64,000 nt of DNA from Streptomyces sp. NBC_01463 (GCA_036227345.1 CP109468.1:1240001-1304000), one strand, 5' to 3'; counted from the stretch's first letter, positions 18,558 through 26,471 are shown. Translations and numbers: made by a program. Notes: generated by a model from the sequence alone, not told the origin.

Positions 18558-18701
18558 CTAGAGGATCCAGGACGCCAGGGTGTAGAGCATCGCCCCGGCC
18601 CAGACGAACCCGACCGCGCCCCCGATCAGCAGGCCCGCCGCCACACGGCGCTGAGCGGGGTGAAGGGGTGCGGTCCGGACGTCCGAGCGAGTTGCGTTCA
18701 T
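18558..18701 (-). CDS. Small single-pass membrane protein (47 residues)
   Basis: Short gene: a basic, hydrophilic N-terminus (MNATRSDVRTAPLHPAQRR) followed by one hydrophobic helix of about 24 residues that contains GLLIGGAVGFVWAGAMLYTL and ends at ASWIL. Third codon positions are strongly GC, as in real genes here, and the frame fills the gap between two well-supported genes. Function unknown. It ends 7 bp from the convergent enoyl-reductase-like gene. Confidence 0.6.
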   Translation of the reverse strand: MNATRSDVRTAPLHPAQRRVAAGLLIGGAVGFVWAGAMLYTLASWIL

Positions 18702-18783
18702 GTGTCCAGACTGCCGACCATGATCGCCGGGCGCTATCCGTACGGATACTCAGGCACCCCGGCCACCGGCACGGCGCCGCCGC

Positions 18784-19461
18784 TCAGGCGGTCGCCTCGC
18801 GCAGCGCACTCCTGCACAGCGCGTCGGCCCTGCGGGTGGTCTCCGGCTGCCGGAAGTCCGGGGCCAACAGCAGAGTGTGCGCGCACGCGTTGTCCAGGCC
18901 GGTGCGGTGCCCGACGGAGACGTACACCGGTTTGGTGCCGTCCTGGGTGCGCAGCGCCCGCCCCACCTCCTCGTCCCCGTCGAGCAGCGGTGAGCTGTCC
19001 CCGCGGCGGGGGCCGGGCTGTTCGTACGAGAAGGTGAACGGGTTCTTCGCGACGCCGATGACCGGGAGCCCGGTGAGGACGCCCAGGTGGCTGGCGAGGC
19101 CGAAACGGCGCGGGTGAGCCCGCCCGTAGCCGTCGCAGACGACGAGCCCGGGGTCGACGGTCAGCGACTCCAGTGCGGCCAGCACGGTGGGGATCTCCCG
19201 GAACGCCAGGAGGCCGGGGACGTACGGGAAGGTGATCGTGCCGACGGCGGTGGACTCCGCCACCACCTCCAGCGTGGCCGCGTCGAGCACGACGGCCGCC
19301 GCCGCCACGACATCGCGCTCGTCGTCGTAGGCGACGTCGACGCCCGTCACCCGGCCGGTGCCCGGCGGCGGCCCCGGCTCGTCGAGCACCACCCGGGTGC
19401 GCAGGGTGTCCTGGAGGGCGCGGGCCTCGGCCTCGTCGGCGGGCGTCCGGAGTGTTGTCAT
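18784..19461 (-). CDS. nfi: Endonuclease V (deoxyinosine 3' endonuclease)
   Basis: DNA repair nuclease that cuts one phosphodiester 3' of deoxyinosine. The 225-residue protein carries the family markers GVDVAYD (first catalytic Asp), FPYVPGLLAFREIP, the second acidic motif VVCDGYGRAHPRRFGLASHLG and the VIGVAKNPF loop near the usual lysine position. The start at 19461 (MTTLRTPADEAEARA) was chosen because the upstream extension to 19536 would overlap the divergent YciI gene. Confidence 0.93.
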   Translation of the reverse strand: MTTLRTPADEAEARALQDTLRTRVVLDEPGPPPGTGRVTGVDVAYDDERDVVAAAAVVLDAATLEVVAESTAVGTITFPYVPGLLAFREIPTVLAALESLTVDPGLVVCDGYGRAHPRRFGLASHLGVLTGLPVIGVAKNPFTFSYEQPGPRRGDSSPLLDGDEEVGRALRTQDGTKPVYVSVGHRTGLDNACAHTLLLAPDFRQPETTRRADALCRSALREATA

Positions 19462-19534
19462 GGTGCCGTCCAGTTTAGGGGGACGGGGACCGTCGCCGGC
19501 CGGTCCGGGGTCCCGCTCCCGTAGCCTGAGGATC

Positions 19535-19828
19535 ATGTTCGTACTGGATCTTTCCTACACCGCCCCGCTGGACCGCGTCGACGCCGTGATGAAGGATCAT
19601 GTCGCCTGGCTCGACAGGCAGTACGCGGCAGGAGTGATCATCGCCTCCGGGCGCAAGAACCCCCGCGAGGGCGGGGTGATTCTCGCCGTCGGGGACGACC
19701 GGGCCGCGATCACCCGGCTCACGGAGTCCGACCCCTTCGTCGTGGCGGGCGTCTGCGCCTACCGCGTCACGGAGTTCATCGCGACGAAGACGTCGGACGC
19801 GCTCGCCCCGTACCGCCAGCAGCCGTAG
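19535..19828 (+). CDS. YciI family protein
   Basis: Small alpha/beta-barrel protein of 97 residues (dimeric ferredoxin-like fold). The conserved pattern LDRVDAVMKDHVAWLDRQYAAG, with its His, and a later RKNPREGG Gly-rich turn are characteristic. Members are suspected lyase or dehydrochlorinase-like enzymes, but no activity can be assigned. It is divergent from nfi with 73 bp between starts. Confidence 0.88.
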   Translation: MFVLDLSYTAPLDRVDAVMKDHVAWLDRQYAAGVIIASGRKNPREGGVILAVGDDRAAITRLTESDPFVVAGVCAYRVTEFIATKTSDALAPYRQQP

Positions 19829-19835
19829 CCGCTTC

Positions 19836-20939
19836 TCAGCGGACCACCGCGCGCGCCGCCCGTCCCTGTTCGCCGGCCGCCCAGCAGGCGCCGTCCGCGG
19901 TGCAGTCCACCGTGTCGTAGGAGCCGGTGCCGACCGTGCGCCAGGTGCGTCCGCCGTCCGTGGTGAGGTCGGTGCCGGTCGGGCCGACGGCCAGCGCAGC
20001 CGACCGGCTGTGCGGCAGCCAGGCGACTCCCGAGCGGTAGGCGGCGGGCGCGGCGGGTGACGGCCGCCAGCTGCGGCCGCCGTCGGATGTGGTGGCGGAG
20101 GCCCGGGGCGAGGGCTGGTCGGCGCGGTAGTCGCCGCCGACCGCGATGCCGTGGGTACGGTCCCGGAAGGCGAGGCCGAAGACGCCCCTGGCCGGGTCCC
20201 CGGCCGGGACCGGCGACTCCGTCGCCGTCCAGGTCAGTCCGCGGTCGCGCGAGTGCAGGACGCGGGCGGTGGCCGCCCCGCCGGTCGCCAGCCAGACGTC
20301 CCTGGGACCGGAGCTGACCAGGCACTGGCCACTGGCGGCGAACCCCGCCTCGCCGGCCTGGGCCTGCGGCATGCCCGCACCGGGCAGCACCTTCCAGCTG
20401 CGCCCGCCGTCGGCGGTGGACAGGATGCGGAACCGCCCGTCCACCGGGTCGCTCATGGCCAGTCCGTGCCGGCTGTCGAAGAAGGTGAGGCAGTCGTAGA
20501 AGGCGTGTGCGTCGGTGTTGCGGAAGGACTCGGTCCAGGTGGCCCCGCCGTCGTCGGTGCGGAACACCCGGGACGCCTCGCCCTCGCCGATGGCCAGGGC
20601 CACCGCCCGCCGGGCGTCGAAGGCCTCGATGTCGCGGAACTCCAGCTCCTCCTGGGCCGTGCCGGGCGGCGACACGTCGCGCCAGTGTCTGCCGCCGTCG
20701 GTGGTGCGCAGCACCGTGCCCAGGGATCCGGCGAGCCAGGCCGTGCGGCTGCTGACGGCCGCGAGGCCGCGGAAGCGGGCGCCGGTTCCGGTGTCGGTGG
20801 ACGTCCACGCCGGCAGGCGGGCGGGCCCGTGCCCCTCGACGGGTGCCGCGTGGGCCGCCGGTGCGGCCAGTGCGGCGGCCAGCGCCGCCCCGCACAGCGC
20901 CGGAGACATCAGTCGTCGCATCTTCCCCTTGGCCCTCAT
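19836..20939 (-). CDS. Secreted BNR/Asp-box repeat (sialidase-fold or YCF48-like) protein
   Basis: Exported beta-propeller protein of 367 residues from the start at 20939 (MRAKGKMRRLMSP). A signal peptide with the hydrophobic core ALCGAALAAALAAPAAHA ends near residue 30. At least four Asp-box units of the form TDGGRxW are spread along the chain (TTDGGRHW, TDDGGATW, TADGGRSW, TTDGGRTW), which indicates a propeller related to the photosystem assembly factor YCF48 and sialidases. No catalytic Arg triad is evident, so I do not call it a sialidase. Confidence 0.8.
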   Translation of the reverse strand: MRAKGKMRRLMSPALCGAALAAALAAPAAHAAPVEGHGPARLPAWTSTDTGTGARFRGLAAVSSRTAWLAGSLGTVLRTTDGGRHWRDVSPPGTAQEELEFRDIEAFDARRAVALAIGEGEASRVFRTDDGGATWTESFRNTDAHAFYDCLTFFDSRHGLAMSDPVDGRFRILSTADGGRSWKVLPGAGMPQAQAGEAGFAASGQCLVSSGPRDVWLATGGAATARVLHSRDRGLTWTATESPVPAGDPARGVFGLAFRDRTHGIAVGGDYRADQPSPRASATTSDGGRSWRPSPAAPAAYRSGVAWLPHSRSAALAVGPTGTDLTTDGGRTWRTVGTGSYDTVDCTADGACWAAGEQGRAARAVVR

Positions 20940-21122
20940 GGCGCTGGAAGCTAACCCACGGACCGCGCCCCGTCCAGGGTGCGTCATCCGTAAGGGGGCA
21001 GGTGATCACGCAGCGGTGTGCGGTGACGCAGCTCACGCCGTGCCCCGGTGCACGGATCGGCGCGTTCCGTCGTCTCCATGAGTGCCGGGAACCGTCCGTC
21101 CCGTCGCGAGAGGGAGCAGGTC

Positions 21123-21539
21123 TTGTCCATCGTTATCGAACAGTCCGTGCAGGCCCGCATGGTCGCATCCGCACCGCAGATGGAGACCCTTCCCGCCGTC
21201 CTGAGCTACGACCGCACGGATCCCTTCGCCGTCCGCATGGCGTTCCCCGCGCCGGCGACACTGGAGGGCACCGAGGTGTCCTGGGCGTTCTCCCGGGAGC
21301 TGCTGGCGGCGGGGATGGACGGACCTGCGGGGGTCGGGGACGTACGCATCAGGCCCTTCGGGTACGACCGCACAGTGTTGGAGTTCCACGCCGCCGAGGG
21401 CATCGCGATGGTGCATGTGCGGACGGCCGAGCTGCGCCGTTTCCTGCGGCGCGCGCAGGAGCTGGTGCCTTCCGGCGACGAGCGGCGCTTCCTGGGGCTC
21501 GACCGGAGTCTGACGGACCTGCTCGACGGTTCCTGCTGA
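21123..21539 (+). CDS. SsgA-family sporulation/cell-division regulator (SALP)
   Basis: SsgA-like protein of 138 residues, a family found in sporulating actinomycetes that positions division and peptidoglycan machinery in aerial hyphae. Diagnostic stretches are YDRTDPFAVRMAFP, WAFSRELLAAGM and GDVRIRPFGYDRTVLEFH. A TTG start at 21123 with GGGAG 6 nt upstream gives the normal family length; the upstream ATGs add residues not seen in the family. Which SALP it is cannot be decided. A hairpin terminator follows immediately. Confidence 0.88.
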   Translation: MSIVIEQSVQARMVASAPQMETLPAVLSYDRTDPFAVRMAFPAPATLEGTEVSWAFSRELLAAGMDGPAGVGDVRIRPFGYDRTVLEFHAAEGIAMVHVRTAELRRFLRRAQELVPSGDERRFLGLDRSLTDLLDGSC

Positions 21540-21544
21540 CCCGG

Positions 21545-21562
21545 GGCCCCGCCGACGGGGCC
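21545..21562 (+). terminator. Hairpin terminator of the SsgA-like gene
   Basis: GGCCCCG-CCGA-CGGGGCC, a 7-bp perfect stem with a 4-nt loop, begins 5 bp after the stop codon. It separates the SsgA-like transcript from the promoter of the ABC-F gene that starts 11 bp further on. Confidence 0.6.
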
Positions 21563-21572
21563 GTGGCGCGTC

Positions 21573-21610
21573 AAAAACGGCTTGCCCCGCTGCGGGGCCG
21601 GCCGTACCTT
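21573..21610 (+). promoter_or_regulatory. WhiB7/WblC-type promoter of the ABC-F gene
   Basis: AAAAA at 21573-21577 lies 4 nt before TTGCCC (21582-21587); TACCTT follows after a 17-nt spacer (21605-21610). A short A/T run just upstream of a -35 element is the hallmark of promoters activated by WhiB7 (WblC in Streptomyces), whose regulon includes ABC-F resistance genes. Expected transcript start is near 21617, giving a leader of about 238 nt. Confidence 0.65.
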
Positions 21611-21641
21611 CGTTGTTGTCCTTGTCGTCGCCGATAGGAGT

Positions 21642-21734
21642 AGGACGTTGCTCGTCTGAGGTCTTGAGACACCGTGTCGCACGCCGTGCCATGTCCGCGT
21701 GCCCGAGTGTGACCTCAGCTCTCCGAGCCGTCCT
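21642..21734 (+). promoter_or_regulatory. Long leader stem enclosing the uORF (attenuator)
   Basis: Three complementary blocks nest in register: AGGACG 21642-21647 with CGTCCT 21729-21734, GCTCG 21650-21654 with CGAGC 21724-21728, and CTGAGGTC 21656-21663 with GACCTCAG 21711-21718. That is 19 perfect pairs interrupted only by small bulges. The uORF lies wholly within the 5' arm, so a ribosome on it would open the stem. The rest of the 315-bp gap (21735-21854) holds a terminator-like hairpin and the ABC-F ribosome-binding site. Confidence 0.6.
21648..21659 (+). CDS. Three-codon upstream ORF (uORF) of the ABC-F gene
   Basis: TTG CTC GTC TGA would encode fMet-Leu-Val. AGGAG at 21636-21640 sits 7 nt upstream, a near-ideal spacing. 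Very short uORFs that sense ribosome-targeting antibiotics are known for several ABC-F genes. The position inside the long stem supports a regulatory role. Confidence 0.5.
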   Translation: MLV

Positions 21735-21761
21735 CCGCGACCAGGGCCTTCCTTCTCCGCT

Positions 21762-21784
21762 TCCGGATTCCTTCCGGATTTCTT
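21762..21784 (+). terminator. Intrinsic terminator in the ABC-F leader
   Basis: TCCGGA at 21762-21767 and 21773-21778 (self-complementary, 6-bp stem, 5-nt loop) followed by TTTCTT. A hairpin with a U-rich tail inside a leader, 70 nt ahead of the start codon, suggests premature termination as the control point. The stem is short, so termination strength is uncertain. Confidence 0.5.
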
Positions 21785-21854
21785 GCGTGGAACGCCAGTG
21801 GCCGGTGTCTCGCCCCGTTGCCCCTGTCCTTCCTCGCAACCGGGAGATTTCCTT

Positions 21855-23486
21855 ATGTCAACCCCGCTCACACACATCACCTGCTCGTCGCTGTCCTTCT
21901 CCTGGCCCGACGGCAGCCCGGTGCTCGACGACTTCCATCTGACGGTGGGACCCGGCCGTACCGGGCTCATCGGGCTGAACGGCTCGGGCAAGTCGACCCT
22001 GCTGCGGCTGATCGCCGGTGAACTCACCCCCTCAGAAGGCCACATCAGGACGGCGGGCGAGATCGGCTATCTGCCGCAGAACCTGGTCCTGGACACCGCG
22101 TTGCGCGTCGATGAGGCACTGGGCATCGACGGGACCCGTGCGGCACTGCACGCCATCGAGGCGGGCGATGTCGGCGAGGAGCGGTTCGCCGCCGTCGGTG
22201 ACGACTGGGACGTGGAGGAGCGGGCGCTCGCCACGCTCGACCAGCTCGGTCTCGGTCACATCGGGCTCGACCGCACGATCGGCGAGATGTCGGGCGGCGA
22301 GTGCGTGCTGCTGCGGCTGGCCGCCCTGCTGCTGGCCCGGCCCGACGTCCTGCTGCTGGACGAGCCGACGAACAACCTGGACCTGTACGCACGCGGCCGC
22401 CTCTACGCGGCGGTCGACGCGTGGCACGGCGTCCTCGTCGTCGTCAGCCACGACCGCGAACTCCTGGAGCGGGTCGACCAGATCGCCGACCTGCGGGACT
22501 CCTCGGTCGCCTGGTACGGCGGAAACCTCTCGGCGTACGAGGAGGCGCTCGCGGTGGAGCAGGAGGCCGCCGAGCGCATGGTGCGGGTCGCCGAGGCCGA
22601 TGTGCACCGGCAGAAGCGCGAACTCGCCGAGGCCCAGGTCAAGCTGGCCCGGCGCAAGCGCTACGGGCAGAAGATGCAGGAGAGCAAACGCGAACCGAAG
22701 ATCGTCATGGGCGCCCGCAAGCGCTCCGCCCAGGAGTCGGCGGGCAAGCACCGCATCATGCACGCGGGGAAGCTGGCCGAGGCGAAGGAGCGCCTCGACG
22801 ACGCTGTCGAGGCGGTGCGGGACGACGACGAGATCAGGGTCGAACTGCCGCACACCAAGGTCCATCCGGGCCGCGGCGTGCTGCTGCTGAGCGGTCTGGA
22901 ACTGGCCTACGGGGCTCGGGTACAGGGCTCGTTCGAGGTGCGCGGTCCGGAGCGCATCGCGCTGGTGGGACGTAACGGAGCGGGCAAGACCACTCTGCTG
23001 CGGACCCTGGCCGGCGAGCTGGCACCGGTGTCCGGTGAGGCGTCGGTGGAGGTGCCGATGCGTTTTCTGCCGCAGCGGCTGGATGTGCTCGACGACGAGC
23101 TGAGCGTGGTGGAGAACGTGGCGCGGTTCGCACCGGACGCCACGGACAACCGCGTCAGGGCGCGGCTGGCTCATTTCCTGTTCAGGGGGGCACGGGCCGA
23201 CCGGCCCGCCGGGACCCTGTCGGGCGGCGAACGGTTCCGTGCGGCTCTGGCCGCGCTGCTGCTGGCCGAGCCGGCGCCTCAGCTGCTGATGCTGGACGAG
23301 CCGACGAACAACCTCGACATGGCGAGCGTGCGCCGGCTGACGGCGGCACTCGATTCGTACGAGGGGGCGCTGATCGTGGCGAGCCACGACGTGCCGTTCC
23401 TCGAATCGATCGGGATCACACGCTGGCTGTTGCTCGACGGCGGACTCCGGGACACGACGGCCGAGGAGGTGCGCACCGGGCTGTGA
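21855..23486 (+). CDS. ABC-F family ATPase, antibiotic-resistance type
   Basis: 543-residue protein with two ATPase domains and no membrane segments, of the class that protects ribosomes from antibiotics bound at the peptidyl-transferase centre or exit tunnel. Domain 1 has Walker A GLNGSGKST (40-48), signature MSGGE and Walker B LLLDEPTNNLD. The charged interdomain linker (about residues 225-345, rich in RKRYGQKMQESKREPK) forms the P-site arm. Domain 2 has GRNGAGKTT, LSGGE and MLDEPTNNLD. ATG 21855 follows GGGAG; an in-frame ATG at 21699 falls within the leader and is rejected. The promoter, uORF and terminator in the leader support antibiotic-induced expression. The drug class is unknown. 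Confidence 0.92.
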   Translation: MSTPLTHITCSSLSFSWPDGSPVLDDFHLTVGPGRTGLIGLNGSGKSTLLRLIAGELTPSEGHIRTAGEIGYLPQNLVLDTALRVDEALGIDGTRAALHAIEAGDVGEERFAAVGDDWDVEERALATLDQLGLGHIGLDRTIGEMSGGECVLLRLAALLLARPDVLLLDEPTNNLDLYARGRLYAAVDAWHGVLVVVSHDRELLERVDQIADLRDSSVAWYGGNLSAYEEALAVEQEAAERMVRVAEADVHRQKRELAEAQVKLARRKRYGQKMQESKREPKIVMGARKRSAQESAGKHRIMHAGKLAEAKERLDDAVEAVRDDDEIRVELPHTKVHPGRGVLLLSGLELAYGARVQGSFEVRGPERIALVGRNGAGKTTLLRTLAGELAPVSGEASVEVPMRFLPQRLDVLDDELSVVENVARFAPDATDNRVRARLAHFLFRGARADRPAGTLSGGERFRAALAALLLAEPAPQLLMLDEPTNNLDMASVRRLTAALDSYEGALIVASHDVPFLESIGITRWLLLDGGLRDTTAEEVRTGL

Positions 23487-23519
23487 CGTCCGGGGACGGG
23501 GGAACTGTCCTGCGAGGGG

Positions 23520-23984
23520 TCAACGGTGGAGTAAGGCCCAGGCCTTGGAGCCGCCGGAGGCCGTCAGCGCGGGAGCCAGTCCCCAGTCCCCGCCGTGTGC
23601 GTCCACCGCGGCGGCCAGCAGCCACATGCTGGCGCTGCGGTGTTCGCGGCACGCCTCGGACTTCTCGGGCGACTCATGGGCCGGATGCTGGTCGTAGAGG
23701 ATGATCCGCAGCGCGTCGAACTGCCAGTGGACCCGCAGGAGCATCTCCCGGTCCGGGGTGAAGCGGTAGGCGGCGGCGACGAGTTCCGATGCGGCGAGGA
23801 CCGCCGTGTCGCGGAGTTCCGCGAGTCCGTGCCGGGTGAGCAGTTCGCCCACGGCGCGGCGGGCCAGGCCCGCACAGAACGCGCCGCCCGGCAGGGCGAA
23901 CGAATAGCTGAGGTTGTCCGCCGCGGGCGGGCACGGTCCGGCGGGTGCGAGGGCCGGAAGACAACGCAGTGCGCCCTTCGTCAA
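23520..23984 (-). CDS. ATP-binding protein, HATPase/anti-sigma-like with degenerate N-box
   Basis: 154-residue protein of the Streptomyces GHKL ATPase type (anti-sigma or serine-kinase-like). The core FALPGGAFCAGLARRAVGELLTRHG and LRDTAVLAASELVAAAYRF aligns with the family pattern ending in SELVTNA. Here the N-box asparagine, which holds Mg-ATP, is replaced by alanine (SELVAAA), and a glycine-rich ATP lid is poorly formed. The protein may bind nucleotide weakly or act only as a partner. The start is uncertain; TTG at 23984 is the best candidate in frame. It is divergent from the HTH gene and belongs to the usual Scr1-type/DUF397/ATPase cluster. Confidence 0.75.
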   Translation of the reverse strand: MTKGALRCLPALAPAGPCPPAADNLSYSFALPGGAFCAGLARRAVGELLTRHGLAELRDTAVLAASELVAAAYRFTPDREMLLRVHWQFDALRIILYDQHPAHESPEKSEACREHRSASMWLLAAAVDAHGGDWGLAPALTASGGSKAWALLHR

Positions 23985-24149
23985 GTGCTGCTCACATTTC
24001 TCATATGTGTGGTGACGATCACACACAGAGGCATGGTCGCCCCGTGTGAGACTTGCACTACCGACCGTAGCGCACGACCGGAGCACAGTGCTACTACTTG
24101 TGTGGTTCCGGTCATTTCGCCAATCCCCCACCCCGGAAGGACGTGCACC

Positions 24150-25001
24150 GTGCCGCCCAGGAGCACCCCGACCGCACGGCAACAGCGTCTCGGGTACGAA
24201 CTGCGCAAACTGCGCGAACAGTCGGGGATGACGGCACAGCAGGCCGCAGCGCTGCTCGGCGTCGACCGCACCCGCATCCCCAACATCGAGTCCGGCCGGT
24301 TCGGCATCAGCGCCGAGCGGGTCCGGACCCTGGCCTTCAACTACGGGTGCCCCGACACGGGCCTGGTGGACCTGCTGGCCGACATGGCGCAGGAGCGGGC
24401 CAGGGGGTGGTGGGAGGAGCACCGCGGCCTGCTGCTGCCGAGCCTGCTGGACATCGCCGAACTCGAGTTCCATGCAGTCGAGTTGGTCACCGCCACCACC
24501 ACGCACATCCCCGGCCTGCTGCAGACCGAGGAACACGCGCGGGCGGTCTTCGACACCGCCGACCCTCAGCTCCCGGGCCCCGACCTGCTGGCCAGGCTCT
24601 CGCTGCGGCTGCGCCGCCAGGAGGTGCTGGTGCGCGACCGGCCGCCGCTGTACGAGGCGGTGGTCCACGAGGCCGCGCTGCGGATGCAGTTCGGCGGCCC
24701 CAAGGTGAGCCGGGCGCAGCTGGACCACATCCTCGACCAGTCGGAGCGCTCCCGGATCACGGTCCGGGTCATCCCGTTCTCGGCCGGTGGTTTCCCCGGC
24801 GCCGGGCAGTCGTTCACCTATGTCGGCGCGGCGGTCCCCCAGCTCGATACGGTGCAGCTCGATTCCTCGCACGGTTCGATGCTGCTCGACGCGGACATGC
24901 AACTTCGCCGCTACCGGGGCCTGTTGGAGCGCCTGCGCACGCTCGCGCTGCCCGTCGAGGAATCGCGCGACTTCATCCGATGCATAGCCCAGGACCTCTG
25001 A
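24150..25001 (+). CDS. Helix-turn-helix regulator, Scr1/DUF5753 type
   Basis: 283 residues: an XRE-type HTH at about 14-70 (LGYELRKLREQSGMTAQQAAALLGVDRTRIPNIESG), followed by a large domain with FHAVELVTATTTHIPGLLQTEEHARA and RQEVLVRDRPPLYEAVVHEAALR, diagnostic of the DUF5753 family abundant in Streptomyces. Such proteins pair with a small DUF397 partner encoded just downstream, as here (11-bp gap), and with a nearby ATP-binding protein. They act in development and antibiotic control, probably as toxin-antitoxin-like or bld-type switches. GTG 24150 follows GGAAGG. Confidence 0.93.
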   Translation: MPPRSTPTARQQRLGYELRKLREQSGMTAQQAAALLGVDRTRIPNIESGRFGISAERVRTLAFNYGCPDTGLVDLLADMAQERARGWWEEHRGLLLPSLLDIAELEFHAVELVTATTTHIPGLLQTEEHARAVFDTADPQLPGPDLLARLSLRLRRQEVLVRDRPPLYEAVVHEAALRMQFGGPKVSRAQLDHILDQSERSRITVRVIPFSAGGFPGAGQSFTYVGAAVPQLDTVQLDSSHGSMLLDADMQLRRYRGLLERLRTLALPVEESRDFIRCIAQDL

Positions 25002-25012
25002 GGAGAGAGACC

Positions 25013-25204
25013 ATGAAAGAAATCTGCTGGGACGAGGCCTTCTGCAGTGAGGGTGCGAACTGCTTCCGTTTCGGACTCGACGAACAGGGCCGCGCCTACA
25101 TCGGCTCGACGACCGACACCGCCACCTACGTCAGCGACTCCATGGAGGCACTGCGGGCACTCATCTTCGCGGTGAAGTCCGGCGCGGCGGACCACCTGCT
25201 CTGA
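25013..25204 (+). CDS. Small DUF397-like partner of the HTH regulator
   Basis: 63-residue protein, ATG preceded by GGAGAGAG. It has the short beta-rich pattern of DUF397 partners, including CFRFGLDEQGRAYIGSTTD and a C-terminal helix (SMEALRALIFAVKSG), but lacks the common SSYSG-type opening. That makes it a divergent member. It is probably cotranscribed with the HTH gene and expected to bind it. Confidence 0.75.
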   Translation: MKEICWDEAFCSEGANCFRFGLDEQGRAYIGSTTDTATYVSDSMEALRALIFAVKSGAADHLL

Positions 25205-25409
25205 TCCGGCCCCTGCGACCGCGCCCCTCGTGCGCCCTGAGCTCCGAGTACGCCGACTGTTCAGAGCCCATCGCCACCAGGGGCCCGGCCCGGCCGACAG
25301 CTCGATTTTCGAGCCTCTGCGACCCCCTCGATCCCACCGGGCTGACCCTCCGTATACACGCCTGACCTGGACTTATGACACTGCGTGAGCGATAGTCGCC
25401 CGGACGGGC

Positions 25410-25470
25410 TTGGCGGCGGCCTTACCTCCGCCTTAACCTACGGTCTCGTAACCTACGAAGCCGTAGGTAA
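25410..25470 (+). promoter_or_regulatory. Desaturase promoter with triple ACCTACG operator array
   Basis: TTGGCG (25410-25415) and TAACCT (25434-25439) with 18-nt spacing form a likely promoter. ACCTACG occurs at 25436-25442 and 25451-25457 and inverted at 25462-25468. The array contains two nested palindromes: TCGTA-ACC-TACGA (25446-25458) and CCTACGG...CCGTAGG (25437-25467). A TetR-type fatty-acid repressor is the likely binder by analogy with other desaturase genes. The other 200 bp of the 289-bp gap (25205-25409) show nothing I can name. Confidence 0.6.
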
Positions 25471-25493
25471 TTCTCCCGTCCCCAGGAGCCCCC

Positions 25494-26471
25494 GTGACGA
25501 TCACCTCTCCCCACCTCGGCAGTTCACAGGCGTGGACCGACGCCCAACTGCTGTACGCGCTGGAAGAGGTGGTGGAGAAGGAACTCAACCGCCATCTCAA
25601 GGTCGCCAAGGACTGGATGCCCCACGAGTACGTGCCGTTCTCCGACGGCCGGAACTTCCCCGGCATCTTCGAGGACGGCCAGGCCTGGGAGGCCGAGCAG
25701 TCCAAGGTCACGGACATCGGCAAGATCGCCCTCGTGGTGAACCTGCTGACCGAGGACAACCTCCCCAGCTACCACCACGAGATCGCCTCGCTCTTCGGCC
25801 GCGACGGCGCCTGGGGCACCTGGGTGCACCGCTGGACGGCGGAGGAGGGCCGCCACGGCATCGTGATGCGCGACTACCTCCTCACCTCGCGCGCCGTGGA
25901 CCCGGACAAGCTGGAGCAGTTCCGGATGGCGCACATGGCGGAGGGCTTCGAGTCCGACAACCGTCACTCGATGCTGCACTCCGTCGCCTACGTGGCGTTC
26001 CAGGAGCTGGCCACCCGGGTCTCGCACCGCAACACGGGGCACCAGTCGGGCGACCCGGTCTGCGACCGCATGCTGGCGCGGATCGCGACCGACGAGAACC
26101 TGCACATGGTGTTCTACCGCAACCTCCTGGGCGCGGCCTTCGAGCTCGCCCCTGACCTGACGATGCAGTCCGTGCGCGATGTCGTCGTGAACTTCCGGAT
26201 GCCCGGCCACGGCATGCCCGGGTTCGAGCGGGCCGCCGCCCAGATGGCGATCGGCGAGATCTACAACATGCGGATCCACCACGACGACGTCATCCAGCCG
26301 GTGCTGCGCTACCTGAAGGTGCTGGACATCGACGGTCTGGGCCCGGAGGGCCTCCAGGCGCAGGAGGAGCTCGGTCTGTACATGAACGGGCTGGACAGCG
26401 AGGCGTCGAAGTTCGACGAGAAGCTCGCCGCGCGCAAGTCGCGCATGGCTGCCCGCGCCGCCCAGGCCTGA
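25494..26471 (+). CDS. desA: Acyl-ACP desaturase (stearoyl-ACP type di-iron enzyme)
   Basis: Soluble di-iron desaturase of 325 residues that introduces a cis double bond into acyl-ACP or acyl-CoA, using ferredoxin electrons and oxygen. Iron ligands are in place: E87, E118-G-R-H121 (EEGRH), E171 and E201-N-L-H204 (DENLH). There is no membrane segment, in keeping with the plant-type soluble family. GTG at 25494 follows CAGGAG. It is a single gene with its own operator array and a strong terminator. Confidence 0.93.
   Translation: MTITSPHLGSSQAWTDAQLLYALEEVVEKELNRHLKVAKDWMPHEYVPFSDGRNFPGIFEDGQAWEAEQSKVTDIGKIALVVNLLTEDNLPSYHHEIASLFGRDGAWGTWVHRWTAEEGRHGIVMRDYLLTSRAVDPDKLEQFRMAHMAEGFESDNRHSMLHSVAYVAFQELATRVSHRNTGHQSGDPVCDRMLARIATDENLHMVFYRNLLGAAFELAPDLTMQSVRDVVVNFRMPGHGMPGFERAAAQMAIGEIYNMRIHHDDVIQPVLRYLKVLDIDGLGPEGLQAQEELGLYMNGLDSEASKFDEKLAARKSRMAARAAQA

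Noticed and set aside
21699..21854. Longer ABC-F protein starting at 21699
   Set aside because: Extension covers the leader terminator and is Pro/Ser-rich; ATG 21855 has an SD and matches the family start.
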